A stretch of DNA of 45,891 nucleotides from a virus. The stretch spans positions 1-45,891 of IMG/VR virus record IMGVR_UViG_3300009604_000016. One strand, written 5' to 3'. Both the position numbers and the translations under genes were made by a program. Numbering within the stretch: the stretch's first letter is position 1; every line of letters starts with the position of its first letter. Shown one piece after another: positions 9,516 through 16,725 of the stretch. The notes beneath the pieces were generated by a model. The model was not told the origin of the DNA. It saw only the letters and a program-made list of their open reading frames with translations, and searched no databases.

Positions 9516-11009
9516 TTAAACTAATTGCCAATCACTGAATATATTATATCTTCTCTTCGATAATAACGGCACATCGTCTACTTTATGGTAAGGAGAGAAT
9601 GAGCCCTTGTTTGCATAGTATAAGCCATCCAATATATCATCGTGCTTTCCCCTAGGGAACAAAAGTAACTCATCCATCAGTTCTTGTTGTTTCTGATGTA
9701 TAAACATCTGCCTTTTAGCAAATATGGGCTGAAGTGACTCTAGTCTGTTGCTTTTAGAGTTTCGTGGGTTTTCCTTGATATTTAAACCCGGAATGAACAG
9801 ATTTTCCTCCCTAGAGCGTTTTATGACATATTCACGAAGCATTTCCTGATAACCAACAGATTCTATCCTTGTCTTCTCTGAACGGTACCTCCTGAAGTTA
9901 TTTACAATAGCTTCTGCCAGATTTAACGGTGTAGCGTGTTTTCTGTAATAAGGAAGTGAGAATCTTCGTTCCTGGTCATCAATAGCCAGATTGTAGATTA
10001 CTGAATAGTCAGCGCTTCTTTTAACACTTGATGCTGGATCAACCCCCGTAAACACATTTATGGGAACTATCTCATCACAAGGTGAACCATCCAATGATGT
10101 AATCTTTAAAAAATTTTTATTATTTTTTCTGTAGAAATCACCCTCATAGAACCTGAAATCTTCCGCTTTAAACAATTGATCCTCATCACCAACTATTTCA
10201 CAAGCATATTCCCTATAGAACACAGACAATCTGTTAATAGAGTCCAGTTCCTTCTTCTTTTCCAGTAATTTCTCAATACTCCACCATTCTTCCCATAATG
10301 CTATATTATTCTCAAAATCTGGCTTAAAGGTCATATTTTCCCATCCGTGCATATCTTTCAGCGTCTCCACCAGACATCTTTGGTGCTGAGGTGTACCAAT
10401 AACAACTATACGCCCTTTCATGGGGTCTAACGATGGAACTGCACTTTGTAGCAGCCATCTTAGGTTATTTTCCATAGCTTCGGCTGTTTTGGTATTATTC
10501 TCGTCTTCGGGGTCATCTACAATAATAAGCGTAGGACGTTGGTTCCCTACCTTGATTCCCCTTATCTGTTGTCCCGTACCCTTGCAGATAATCATAGACC
10601 CGTCTTTTAACTCTATTTCTGATTTAGACCATATCTTTGCGCTGTGAGACCCCCAATAGCCATACAACGAACGGAATGTTTCAGAGAAATCCATAGTGTC
10701 TTTCAATAGACCCAGTAGCTTGACCGCATGATCCTGTGTTCTAGACACCAAAATTATCAGTTTCTGCCCTTTTCCGTACATAAGGTGATATAATGGGAAT
10801 ATACCCCCTATAATTGATGATTTGGCGTGTCCACGTGGCGCCACTATGTTCATTTGCTTTATATCGGGGTTAAGCAGTCTTTCTGCTATCTCATAATGGA
10901 ATTTCGGGGAGTTTACTGCAAACATATTCGGCATACAGACTTTACCAAATAACACCATATCGTGTTTTAGCTTCTGGAGTATCTCCTTCTGCTGTTTATC
11001 AGTATCCAT
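9516..11009 (-). CDS. terL: terminase large subunit
   Basis: A 497-residue packaging motor and nuclease. The N-terminal ATPase has a Walker A-type APRGHAKS at residues 57-64 and Walker B LIIVDDPED at 161-169. VIGTPQHQ at about 203-210 fits the coupling motif. The C-terminal RNase H-like nuclease shows its first aspartate in FTGVDPASS (D324) and a late acidic pair in KHDDILDGL. It cuts concatemeric DNA and pumps it through the portal encoded next. Its ATG lies inside the tail of a 27-residue basic gene, which implies coupled translation. The packaging type (headful or cohesive) cannot be told from sequence alone. Confidence 0.93.
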   Translation of the reverse strand: MDTDKQQKEILQKLKHDMVLFGKVCMPNMFAVNSPKFHYEIAERLLNPDIKQMNIVAPRGHAKSSIIGGIFPLYHLMYGKGQKLIILVSRTQDHAVKLLGLLKDTMDFSETFRSLYGYWGSHSAKIWSKSEIELKDGSMIICKGTGQQIRGIKVGNQRPTLIIVDDPEDENNTKTAEAMENNLRWLLQSAVPSLDPMKGRIVVIGTPQHQRCLVETLKDMHGWENMTFKPDFENNIALWEEWWSIEKLLEKKKELDSINRLSVFYREYACEIVGDEDQLFKAEDFRFYEGDFYRKNNKNFLKITSLDGSPCDEIVPINVFTGVDPASSVKRSADYSVIYNLAIDDQERRFSLPYYRKHATPLNLAEAIVNNFRRYRSEKTRIESVGYQEMLREYVIKRSREENLFIPGLNIKENPRNSKSNRLESLQPIFAKRQMFIHQKQQELMDELLLFPRGKHDDILDGLYYANKGSFSPYHKVDDVPLLSKRRYNIFSDWQLV

Positions 11010-11082
11010 ATACCTTTTTCTTGGTCTTTTTAGGAGTAGCTCTCTTTCTTTTACTTGGTTTTATTGGTTTTTTCTTTTTCAT
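10999..11082 (-). CDS. 27-residue Lys/Arg-rich peptide
   Basis: A tiny frame starting in an ATGA overlap with the upstream small gene and ending 11 bases inside terL. The product begins MKKKKPIKPSKRKR and is about half Lys/Arg. It may be a nucleic-acid-binding peptide or simply a translated linker that couples terL to upstream translation. Tight overlaps at both ends support it being read. Confidence 0.4.
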   Translation of the reverse strand: MKKKKPIKPSKRKRATPKKTKKKVYGY

Positions 11083-11240
11083 CAGTAATCAGACCCCATT
11101 AATCTATGTATTTCACCATCACTAACACTTAAGCCCATATCTTCAGCCACGGCAGAAAGCACGTCCATGAAAGTCAATAGCTTTTGTTCGTCAGTAGACT
11201 CTATTACGACTAGTTTTTTAAGCTTCTTTGACTTCTTCAT
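11082..11240 (-). CDS. small protein between terS and terL
   Basis: A 52-residue frame that starts inside the 3' end of terS and ends in an ATGA overlap with the next tiny gene. The N-terminus is basic (MKKSKKLKKLVVIES) and the rest is acidic and helical (FMDVLSAVAEDMGLSVSDGE). Function unknown. Overlaps on both sides place it in the packaging operon. Confidence 0.5.
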   Translation of the reverse strand: MKKSKKLKKLVVIESTDEQKLLTFMDVLSAVAEDMGLSVSDGEIHRLMGSDY

Positions 11241-11994
11241 GCGGTATTTCCTTCTTTTGCGACATTTTCAGGCTTTTCTTCTCTTCAGTTGCTATTTTAT
11301 CAAGGATGGTACTGGTCATATCTATTTGAACCATATCTGTCTGCATAGATTTCTTAGGCAGCATATCCATAATCCTTACAAATTGCTCCGCACCCCTGAG
11401 AATGTTCGACGCGTCCCCGTTTGTCTTAGCAACAGTAATGCCATCCAGTATAATATCCAGTACATCACCTTGTGATATATTCCTGTCACTTAAGGCTTTT
11501 TGTATTTCTTCATCCAACATTCTCTGTATCCTTTCTTTCTTGAATAAACGCTTTGCAGTAAGGTCGGGGCGTTCCTGATCGCTCCTGTAAACATTACCAA
11601 TAAGGTTCCAGTCAATCAAATGACCGCCTAGCATCATTTCAGCATAAACTTTTACTGCGTTCTTTGTTCTAGTTTTACCCGCTTCTTGCTCATCCCATGT
11701 AAGAACACCCACCTGAGAATACTGCCCCGCATTTCTATGGGGTATATACTCCAGTTTTGACTTATTCAGCCACTGCCTCCCAAATGGAAATGTTACCTGT
11801 TCTACTGTTTTGTACTGCTTACGATAAATACACTCAGAAACATACCCATCGTCACTAATACCAAAGTCACCTACCTGACATTTCCGCCAAGACTTGTATT
11901 GTATTTCTCTATTAGTTGCTTCTTCTTCGGAATACACAGGATAAGTAACATCTTGGTAATTATTTTTCTTAAATTTTCTGGTAATAAAGTCCAT
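11218..11994 (-). CDS. putative terminase small subunit
   Basis: A 258-residue protein upstream of terL. Residues about 145-215 form a helical, terS-like core (RLFKKERIQRMLDEEIQKAL, then VLDIILDGITVAKTNGDASN), followed by a charged C-terminal tail. It would recognise phage DNA and recruit the large subunit. The assignment is by position, size and helical pattern. No Shine-Dalgarno is seen: the ATG directly abuts a 16-bp palindrome (11995-12010), so both transcription and translation of this gene may be controlled there. Confidence 0.65.
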   Translation of the reverse strand: MDFITRKFKKNNYQDVTYPVYSEEEATNREIQYKSWRKCQVGDFGISDDGYVSECIYRKQYKTVEQVTFPFGRQWLNKSKLEYIPHRNAGQYSQVGVLTWDEQEAGKTRTKNAVKVYAEMMLGGHLIDWNLIGNVYRSDQERPDLTAKRLFKKERIQRMLDEEIQKALSDRNISQGDVLDIILDGITVAKTNGDASNILRGAEQFVRIMDMLPKKSMQTDMVQIDMTSTILDKIATEEKKSLKMSQKKEIPHEEVKEA

Positions 11995-12010
11995 TACTGT
12001 TATAACAGTA
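11995..12010. promoter_or_regulatory. 16-bp operator-like palindrome at the terS start
   Basis: TACTGTTATAACAGTA is a perfect palindrome ending one base before the terS ATG on the minus strand. It shares the TACTGTTAT half-site with the 22-bp dyad at 12059-12080. It could be an operator and would also fold as an RNA hairpin over the start region. Confidence 0.65.
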
Positions 12011-12058
12011 TACTATAATAAATAATACAGTTGCTTTAAGGAGCAGTTCCGTATATAT

Positions 12059-12080
12059 TACTGTTATATATATAACAGTA
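12059..12080. promoter_or_regulatory. 22-bp perfect operator-like palindrome upstream of terS
   Basis: Two half-sites TACTGTTATAT and ATATAACAGTA form a perfect 22-bp dyad. The same spacing and TACTG ends appear at 17497-17518 in the promoter facing the PAS regulator, so this is probably a site for a phage regulator controlling the packaging/late operon. Confidence 0.7.
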
Positions 12081-12111
12081 GTGTTTATTACAGTAGTTTA
12101 TATACAGTAGT
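12075..12111. repeat. three direct ACAGTAGT repeats
   Basis: ACAGTAGT occurs at 12075-12082, 12090-12097 and 12104-12111, spaced 15 and 14 bases apart, beside and overlapping the 22-bp dyad. Together with the two palindromes they make a cluster of half-sites over the likely promoter of the packaging operon, suggesting cooperative binding. Confidence 0.6.
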
Positions 12112-12126
12112 ATAATCCATGCAGTT

Positions 12127-12327
12127 TTAATCAAATTCAATGTGTGGAACTCCATCTTTGTACTTCATCCATTTCTCCGTTTCAATAGTCTTTAAGTAAA
12201 TCTTCTCTTCTGCACTAAATACACTCAGTATATGGTAAACAGATATATCATCTAAAGTCTCTACAACTTCAAATTTGCCAGTATTATGGTCATAACGCTC
12301 TAGTTTCTGCGTTTCTTCATATTTCAT
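12127..12327 (-). CDS. small protein, first gene on the minus side of the divergent region
   Basis: A 66-residue acidic protein, not recognised. It contains an amphipathic middle (DDISVYHILSVFSAEEKIYL). No Shine-Dalgarno is obvious before the ATG. It lies between the divergent intergenic region and the operator cluster that precedes terS, so it may be transcribed separately from the packaging genes. Confidence 0.5.
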   Translation of the reverse strand: MKYEETQKLERYDHNTGKFEVVETLDDISVYHILSVFSAEEKIYLKTIETEKWMKYKDGVPHIEFD

Positions 12328-12433
12328 GTAGCGAAGATAAACTAGCGTAACTCCGATTCTCTACAGCCCATTTTTGAAAAATTAACGTAGACTGCGTGTG
12401 TGGGATATATAGGGTACCTACCCCCGTCTTCTT

Positions 12434-12498
12434 GGGTTGCGGTAGGGTCGCAACACGTTGAAAAAACGTGTTTGTGTTGCAAGACCCTATCCGCACCC
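12434..12498. promoter_or_regulatory. long GC-rich hairpin in the divergent intergenic region
   Basis: The 256 bases 12328-12583 carry no gene. They hold a long imperfect inverted repeat: arms GGGT+GCGG+TAGGGTC+GCAACAC on the left and GTGTTGC+GACCCTA+CCGC+ACCC on the right, with single-base bulges and a 2-base bulge, closing over a 17-base interior that contains CACGTT/AACGTG. About 22 pairs form. It is much richer in GC than its surroundings. It could be a structured RNA, a bidirectional terminator or a replication signal; the sequence does not decide. Confidence 0.6.
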
Positions 12499-12546
12499 AT
12501 TCATCCGCCCTGGGTGAATATCCCGTATTATTTCTTAAATGATGCG

Positions 12547-12560
12547 GTTAACTAGTTAAC
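12547..12560. promoter_or_regulatory. 14-bp palindrome before the first early gene
   Basis: GTTAACTAGTTAAC is a perfect palindrome 10 bases upstream of the AAGGAG ribosome site of the first plus-strand gene. It differs from the TACTG operator family, so it would be bound by another factor or act as a leader hairpin. Confidence 0.45.
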
Positions 12561-12583
12561 TAACCTAATAAGGAGTTCTAACC

Positions 12584-12940
12584 ATGGACTTAATCACAAT
12601 CAAATTCTCGGCTTATAATACATTTAAGAAAGCCTTTGAACCACTCTTCGAACCCGTCCATACTGACGACCTAACCGATGACCATATCCAAATGGTAATT
12701 GACAACGCTACATCTGTAAGTGCATTCTGTGCCCTTGAATCACAGGTTCCTGATGTTACTTCACATATGGATGAGATTAAACAGATGCTTAACTGGAAGG
12801 GTGATGTAACGGTCACAGACTACTCTTACGATTTAAAGGGCAAGGAACGTTCAGGGTTCTCTATCAATCTGCAACGTGAAAAGTCCCGCAAGATTGGATT
12901 AGTGGGGTTTAAAGAGCGTTTGGCTGGTCTTGTGAGATAA
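12584..12940 (+). CDS. hypothetical early protein
   Basis: A 118-residue protein, not recognised. Acidic N-terminal half, basic C-terminal third (KGKERSGFSINLQREKSRK). AAGGAG lies 8 bases before the ATG. It is the first gene of the plus-strand early block and is followed 20 bases later by a Rho-independent terminator, so it is probably a single-gene transcript expressed early and strongly. Confidence 0.65.
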   Translation: MDLITIKFSAYNTFKKAFEPLFEPVHTDDLTDDHIQMVIDNATSVSAFCALESQVPDVTSHMDEIKQMLNWKGDVTVTDYSYDLKGKERSGFSINLQREKSRKIGLVGFKERLAGLVR

Positions 12941-12960
12941 GCATAGTCATCTACATAGAG

Positions 12961-12990
12961 CAGGCGGGCATTGTCCCGTCTGTTCTTTTA
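12961..12990 (+). terminator. Rho-independent terminator
   Basis: Stem CAGGCGGG/CCCGTCTG (one G.U pair) with a 6-base loop, followed by TTCTTTT. It separates the first early gene from the next. Confidence 0.8.
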
Positions 12991-13013
12991 AACCCTGCGA
13001 ATAAAAACGTGCA

Positions 13014-13035
13014 TATTGGACATTAATGTAAAGTA
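13014..13035. promoter_or_regulatory. 22-bp operator-like dyad before a small early gene
   Basis: An imperfect 22-bp dyad with a perfect ACATTAATGT core. Its sequence from TGGACA through AGTATGC matches the site at 17497-17518 closely: 31 of 40 bases agree when extended into the ribosome-site region. A -10-like TATGCG overlaps its right end, but the -35 is poor. Confidence 0.6.
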
Positions 13036-13060
13036 TGCGAAACTTACAAGGAGCAACACT

Positions 13061-13198
13061 ATGATTTGGTTATTAAAACAAAACAGTAATTACTGGCACT
13101 TTGCTACTATATTTGAAAGTGTCATAGAAGTACGGAAATCTGAATACCCTAACCTATTTGAAGCAATGGCGAGAGCCCGTGACAAGGCATTTGGGTAA
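13061..13198 (+). CDS. small early protein
   Basis: A 45-residue protein beginning MIWLLKQNSNYWHF. The ATG at 13061 was chosen over an in-frame ATG at 13019 because AAGGAG sits 7 bases before it and the longer version would read through the operator-like dyad at 13014-13035. Function unknown. Its stop overlaps the next gene's start (TAATG). Confidence 0.6.
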   Translation: MIWLLKQNSNYWHFATIFESVIEVRKSEYPNLFEAMARARDKAFG

Positions 13199-13281
13199 TG
13201 GATATCATACTTGCAATACTGGTCTGGGTACTCTTAGGACTACTGTTATATCCAGACTTAGTTGATTTCTTTAACAATTAG
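13198..13281 (+). CDS. 27-residue single-span membrane peptide
   Basis: Starts in a TAATG overlap with the previous gene. Residues 3-18 (IILAILVWVLLGLLLY) are one hydrophobic span and the rest is a short acidic tail. A membrane peptide co-translated with its neighbour; function unknown. A terminator stem begins at its stop codon. Confidence 0.5.
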   Translation: MDIILAILVWVLLGLLLYPDLVDFFNN

Positions 13282-13303
13282 GGAACTCCGCATCTTCCCT
13301 TTT
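13280..13303 (+). terminator. Rho-independent terminator
   Basis: Stem AGGGAA/TTCCCT with a 9-base loop directly followed by TTTT, beginning at the stop codon of the 27-residue membrane peptide gene. Confidence 0.65.
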
Positions 13304-13310
13304 AAGGTTT

Positions 13311-13350
13311 GCCCAGTACCTTTCGGCGTTTACAGCTGATAAAACTGGGC
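13311..13350 (+). promoter_or_regulatory. intergenic hairpin
   Basis: Perfect 7-bp stem GCCCAGT/ACTGGGC with a 26-base loop, between the terminator at 13280 and the next gene. The first of two hairpins in the 179-base non-coding stretch 13282-13460. Confidence 0.45.
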
Positions 13351-13366
13351 TGATCGTTGTACAATA

Positions 13367-13426
13367 CCACAGGTGTGAAACAATACTATTGAAGTTCGCA
13401 ACCGATTAGTAGGTGTCCACCTGTGG
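13367..13426 (+). promoter_or_regulatory. intergenic hairpin in a 5' leader
   Basis: Perfect 9-bp stem CCACAGGTG/CACCTGTGG closing a 42-base loop, ending 34 bases before the next ATG. It lies in the probable leader of the 92-residue gene and may act in RNA stability or regulation. Confidence 0.5.
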
Positions 13427-13460
13427 ATTAATTTTCAGACATAAACCAAGGAGCAATAAA

Positions 13461-13739
13461 ATGAACCCCAAAGAATATAATTTCAAAGAATATGAAACTA
13501 ACACTGTTGAAAAAACGGTCATTGAATATGGTAGAGGCAATATACATACTGCCGTATTAAATATGAATTCTAAAATTGCTGATTTAGAAATGACCATAGC
13601 CGGAATAAAAGAAAACGCCAATACCGATTGGGAAGAAGAATGTGGTAAGCTTTATGATTTCCTTTGTGAACATAAACCTTATAAAAATTATCCAAAAGGC
13701 AAACTTATGGATGAATATCATAAAACAACAAATAACTAA
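13461..13739 (+). CDS. hypothetical early protein
   Basis: A 92-residue protein, not recognised, with a helical centre (LNMNSKIADLEMTIAGIKEN) that could be a short coiled coil. The ATG at 13461 was chosen because AAGGAG lies 7 bases upstream; an in-frame start 48 bases earlier would begin within the leader hairpin. Confidence 0.6.
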   Translation: MNPKEYNFKEYETNTVEKTVIEYGRGNIHTAVLNMNSKIADLEMTIAGIKENANTDWEEECGKLYDFLCEHKPYKNYPKGKLMDEYHKTTNN

Positions 13740-13745
13740 TAAATA

Positions 13746-13817
13746 CCCCCGTAATGGACATATTTGTGTATAACCTACCCTTACTTCAAATATCTTATAA
13801 TTTGTCTGTTATGGGGG
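13746..13817 (+). promoter_or_regulatory. intergenic 15-bp hairpin with three G.U pairs
   Basis: CCCCCGTAATGGACA pairs with TGTCTGTTATGGGGG over all 15 positions if three G.U pairs are allowed, closing a 42-base loop. It fills most of the 146-base gap between two small genes. No long U-run follows. The fully wobble-compatible mismatches suggest an RNA-level structure. Confidence 0.55.
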
Positions 13818-13885
13818 CAATTAACCCTTAAAACACCCCATATATCGCTCGTATTTAAAGACCTGTGATATATAAAGGAGAAATA

Positions 13886-14044
13886 ATGACTAAAGAGAAA
13901 GAAAAGAGAAGAATTGCTTCTATAATTAAAGCTCTTAATAATGTACTTGAAAAGAATTTAAAGAAAGCTAAATCTCTTAACGATTCTACTGAAATTAACG
14001 CTTATAAATATGTTCTAAATATCATAAAAAAACATGAACAATAA
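13886..14044 (+). CDS. small basic helical protein
   Basis: A 52-residue Lys-rich protein (MTKEKEKRRIASIIKALNNV and following) predicted almost wholly helical. AAAGGAG lies 5 bases upstream of the ATG. Function unknown. The next gene begins 2 bases after its stop. Confidence 0.6.
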   Translation: MTKEKEKRRIASIIKALNNVLEKNLKKAKSLNDSTEINAYKYVLNIIKKHEQ

Positions 14045-14046
14045 GG

Positions 14047-14229
14047 ATGACTAAAATGAAAAAACGGGGAAAAGTGGATATTGTTGATAGAGATATTGCA
14101 ACCGTTGAAGTTCTACACGACTTATTACTGGATGCTCATGGATATTCTCTTTCCTTTTGGGCATTAGAAAGAGCAAGGAAATTAACCGCCAAGATGTATA
14201 AGGCTTTAAAGGAGAATAAAAAGCAATGA
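14047..14229 (+). CDS. small hypothetical protein
   Basis: A 60-residue protein, not recognised. Basic ends and a helical centre (TVEVLHDLLLDAHGYSLS). It begins within AAGGATG right after the previous stop, so translation is coupled, and its own stop overlaps the next start by four bases (ATGA). Confidence 0.6.
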   Translation: MTKMKKRGKVDIVDRDIATVEVLHDLLLDAHGYSLSFWALERARKLTAKMYKALKENKKQ

Positions 14230-14390
14230 AATATAAAGCAGAAGTAAAAGTAGGAACAGACCCTAAATGGTATTCTAATGCATTAAGGTTTGATACCTTT
14301 AAACTCGCTGAAGTATATGCAAAAGACTTATTTAGTCGATGGTTAGCAACTACTAAATGGAGAGTTGTAAAAGATAAGGAATCAAAATAA
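14226..14390 (+). CDS. small conserved-type phage protein
   Basis: A 54-residue protein with WYSNALRFDTFKLAEVYAKD followed by LFSRW and TKWRVV. From memory this pattern recurs in small uncharacterised proteins of many phages, but no function is known to me. It starts in a 4-base ATGA overlap with the previous gene. Confidence 0.65.
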   Translation: MKYKAEVKVGTDPKWYSNALRFDTFKLAEVYAKDLFSRWLATTKWRVVKDKESK

Positions 14391-14391
14391 T

Positions 14392-14769
14392 ATGGGCAGA
14401 TATGTCTATGGAGATATAGAACACAAATTCTGGTTTGCTACTCAAGAAAGTAATGATATAACTATTTTTGGTGGCAACGAAGATAAAGCACAATTCATTA
14501 ACTGGTATTGGGATGAACAAGATATTCCCGTCTGTGAAGACAAATTAAAAGAAATATACAAAGACTGTGTTAAATCTACTGGAATTTCACCAAGACACTG
14601 GTTATCAAAGGTTAATCGTAAAGGATATACACTTTCTTCAAATGATGATGAAACAAATGATGAAACTTGGAGAAAAGGTATTGAATATGCTGCTACCTTT
14701 GAACTTGGTATGAAAATCAGAAGAGTATTAAAAGACCAAGGATATGCCAGTGTTGAAGCTGAATTTTAA
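14392..14769 (+). CDS. hypothetical early protein
   Basis: A 125-residue acidic protein beginning MGRYVYGDIEHKFWFATQES. Aromatic-rich N-terminus, a central EDKLKEIYKDC helix, and a C-terminal helix (GIEYAATFELGMKIRRVL). No family recognised. It follows the previous stop by one base and precedes a small zinc-binding-type gene. Confidence 0.6.
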   Translation: MGRYVYGDIEHKFWFATQESNDITIFGGNEDKAQFINWYWDEQDIPVCEDKLKEIYKDCVKSTGISPRHWLSKVNRKGYTLSSNDDETNDETWRKGIEYAATFELGMKIRRVLKDQGYASVEAEF

Positions 14770-14784
14770 AGGAGTCAGAATAAA

Positions 14785-14928
14785 ATGAGTAAGAATGAAA
14801 AAGTAAAATACAAGTGTTATTGTGGTAAAATGAAATCTCCATTTGCAATGGGACCAATAGTCGGGACTTGTCGTTACTGTTTAACAGAGTGTGATACATT
14901 AATTAAAAAACAAAAAGGAAACGAATGA
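14785..14928 (+). CDS. small putative zinc-binding protein
   Basis: A 47-residue protein with CYCG near residue 11 and CRYC near residue 29, the spacing of a zinc knuckle or ribbon. AAAGGAG lies 9 bases before the ATG. Its stop overlaps the start of the ParB-like gene by four bases (ATGA), so the two are co-translated and may act together. Confidence 0.6.
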   Translation: MSKNEKVKYKCYCGKMKSPFAMGPIVGTCRYCLTECDTLIKKQKGNE

Positions 14929-16625
14929 ACGTACCTATTAATGACATTCGCCTACACGGAAATGTTAGAAGTAAAATAGATAAAAAGGAAGACTCTTTTA
15001 AAGAGTTAGTAAAGGATATTGACCAGAATGGTTTAATTCAGCCGTTGGTTGTATATCGTGTAGATGACCATTACTATTTAATTGCAGGACACAGACGTTT
15101 GGAAGCGTTAAAAGAACTGGCATTAGATAAAGCAGCCATCTATGAAAGACCAGAACCTAATGGTGACTTTACTCAACTACAAGTATCTGAAAACACTATG
15201 AGAAAAGACTTGACTCTCTATGAAGAGATAATGGCTTTTAAATCAATGGTTGATACTAAAATGACTATTACTGAAGTAGCTGACAAGTTCGGTCATTCAC
15301 GTAATTATGTTATCCGTAGAATTGAATTTGGCAATCTAATACCCGCATTATTAAAACCTGAAACATTTGATGATGCACCAGATCGTTTTCTTTCACATTT
15401 GCGAGACTTTGCTAAACATCATAAAAGTCTACAGAAAGAGGCATTGGAGTGGGTTGCAAAAGAAAATAAATGTACAGTAAAAGAATATTGTACTGAACAT
15501 TTTATTGATAAATCCTATCCAGTTCATTTATTTGGGTATCCTGGACTAACTTCAAATAAGTTACCAAGAGAAGAAGTAGTAACCTTTTGTGATACTAATG
15601 TTAAAACAGATAAATACGGTGATACACCGGAAGAACGATTCGTAAAACTACAGAAAGAGTATGGATATAAGGTTAAAACCAATCCAGTTCTTTTCCAAGA
15701 TGAAGAGTTTAATGACTATTGTGCAGATATGGACTTTATTAAGTTTATCTGGACAGAAGTTTATCCCGAAGAAACACATATTAAATTCAATAAATTGAAA
15801 ATTGATAAAGATATGTATAGCTGGAATGATGGATGTAGTCGTGCCATAATGCCTAAGCTTCTGAGGGCTTTGTATCTCAAAACTCCTTCCATTATTACTT
15901 GGAACGGTAAATGGGATGAACCAGTTGTTAAAGTAGCAAGTGGCAGTAAGTCATCAGCTTCATCAAAAGATAAGTCTGATAAACCAGTACGGGATAAATA
16001 CTATCGTCAAACTAAGAAGTTCGGTAGAATTTTGTCTGCTGGTTATTTAGCTTATCTTAAGAATCGAATCTATGTTTCTCGAAAGAAAGGTTGTATGCCA
16101 TTGTATAATGCTGGCAATGCATCAAATATCATAGAAGAATGGACAGTAACACAAGGTTTAACTTTAAACCAAATTGATGTTCCCGACCATTTGAATGGTT
16201 ACAATCTCGATAGAATACGCAAATTACTTGACAAAGATTATGCTTCAAGTGATTTAGCGAAGGCTATTTACAAAGCATTTGTAATAGAGTCTATGAATCA
16301 AGCATCATTCAAGAGTTTAAACAAACTTGCCAGAAAGTTAACAAAGCATCATTCGATAACTGCTGTAATGACTTTAAAGGAGTGGTTTAAGCAAGAATGG
16401 GATTCTAAAGATTCTGATGAGTTTAAACTTAATGTACTTAGTTGTTTCTCCTTGGCTAATCTAAATACAATATCTAAAGGTAAGAAAATTGATATTGTAG
16501 AGTATGCTATACAAAAAAACACTCCATTCCCCTTCATGAGCATTTTCTCTAGTAAGGAAGCAGAGTGGGATACCTTGTCCTTAAAACATTGTTACTTGGA
16601 CAAGAATGCACTGTATAGTGCTTAA
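14925..16625 (+). CDS. ParB/Spo0J-like DNA-binding protein
   Basis: A 566-residue protein. Residues about 1-95 form a ParB/Srx-type N-terminal domain with NGLIQPLVVY (35-44) and the GHRR motif (55-58), the CTP-binding arginine patch of ParB. SENTMRKDLTLYEE (88-101) leads into a helix-turn-helix at about 113-133 (TITEVADKFGHSRNYVIRR). The remaining 430 residues are far longer than in chromosomal ParB and unrecognised. No ParA ATPase is visible nearby. It could load on phage DNA as a partition-like, packaging or transcription factor. It ends just before a terminator and a CTGCAG dyad that might be its site. Confidence 0.8.
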   Translation: MNVPINDIRLHGNVRSKIDKKEDSFKELVKDIDQNGLIQPLVVYRVDDHYYLIAGHRRLEALKELALDKAAIYERPEPNGDFTQLQVSENTMRKDLTLYEEIMAFKSMVDTKMTITEVADKFGHSRNYVIRRIEFGNLIPALLKPETFDDAPDRFLSHLRDFAKHHKSLQKEALEWVAKENKCTVKEYCTEHFIDKSYPVHLFGYPGLTSNKLPREEVVTFCDTNVKTDKYGDTPEERFVKLQKEYGYKVKTNPVLFQDEEFNDYCADMDFIKFIWTEVYPEETHIKFNKLKIDKDMYSWNDGCSRAIMPKLLRALYLKTPSIITWNGKWDEPVVKVASGSKSSASSKDKSDKPVRDKYYRQTKKFGRILSAGYLAYLKNRIYVSRKKGCMPLYNAGNASNIIEEWTVTQGLTLNQIDVPDHLNGYNLDRIRKLLDKDYASSDLAKAIYKAFVIESMNQASFKSLNKLARKLTKHHSITAVMTLKEWFKQEWDSKDSDEFKLNVLSCFSLANLNTISKGKKIDIVEYAIQKNTPFPFMSIFSSKEAEWDTLSLKHCYLDKNALYSA

Positions 16626-16653
16626 AGTTCTTATTTAAGAGCTGTATTCTAAT

Positions 16654-16690
16654 GGGGGCGGTTTATGTTTTCCGTCCCCTATGTTTTATA
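16654..16690 (+). terminator. terminator after the ParB-like gene
   Basis: Stem GGGGGCGG/CCGTCCCC (one G.U pair) with a 10-base T-rich loop, followed by TATGTTTTATAT. It lies between convergent genes and ends the first early block. Its stem resembles that at 19450-19501. Confidence 0.65.
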
Positions 16691-16694
16691 TGAA

Positions 16695-16710
16695 ACTGCA
16701 GAACTGCAGT
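16695..16710. repeat. CTGCAG dyad between convergent genes
   Basis: ACTGCAGAACTGCAGT: two ACTGCAG/CTGCAGT half-sites around a 2-base centre, between the end of the ParB-like gene and the end of the regulator. A possible binding site (parS-like) for the ParB-like protein, by proximity only. Confidence 0.4.
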
Positions 16711-16725
16711 AGGGTTTACTCCAAA

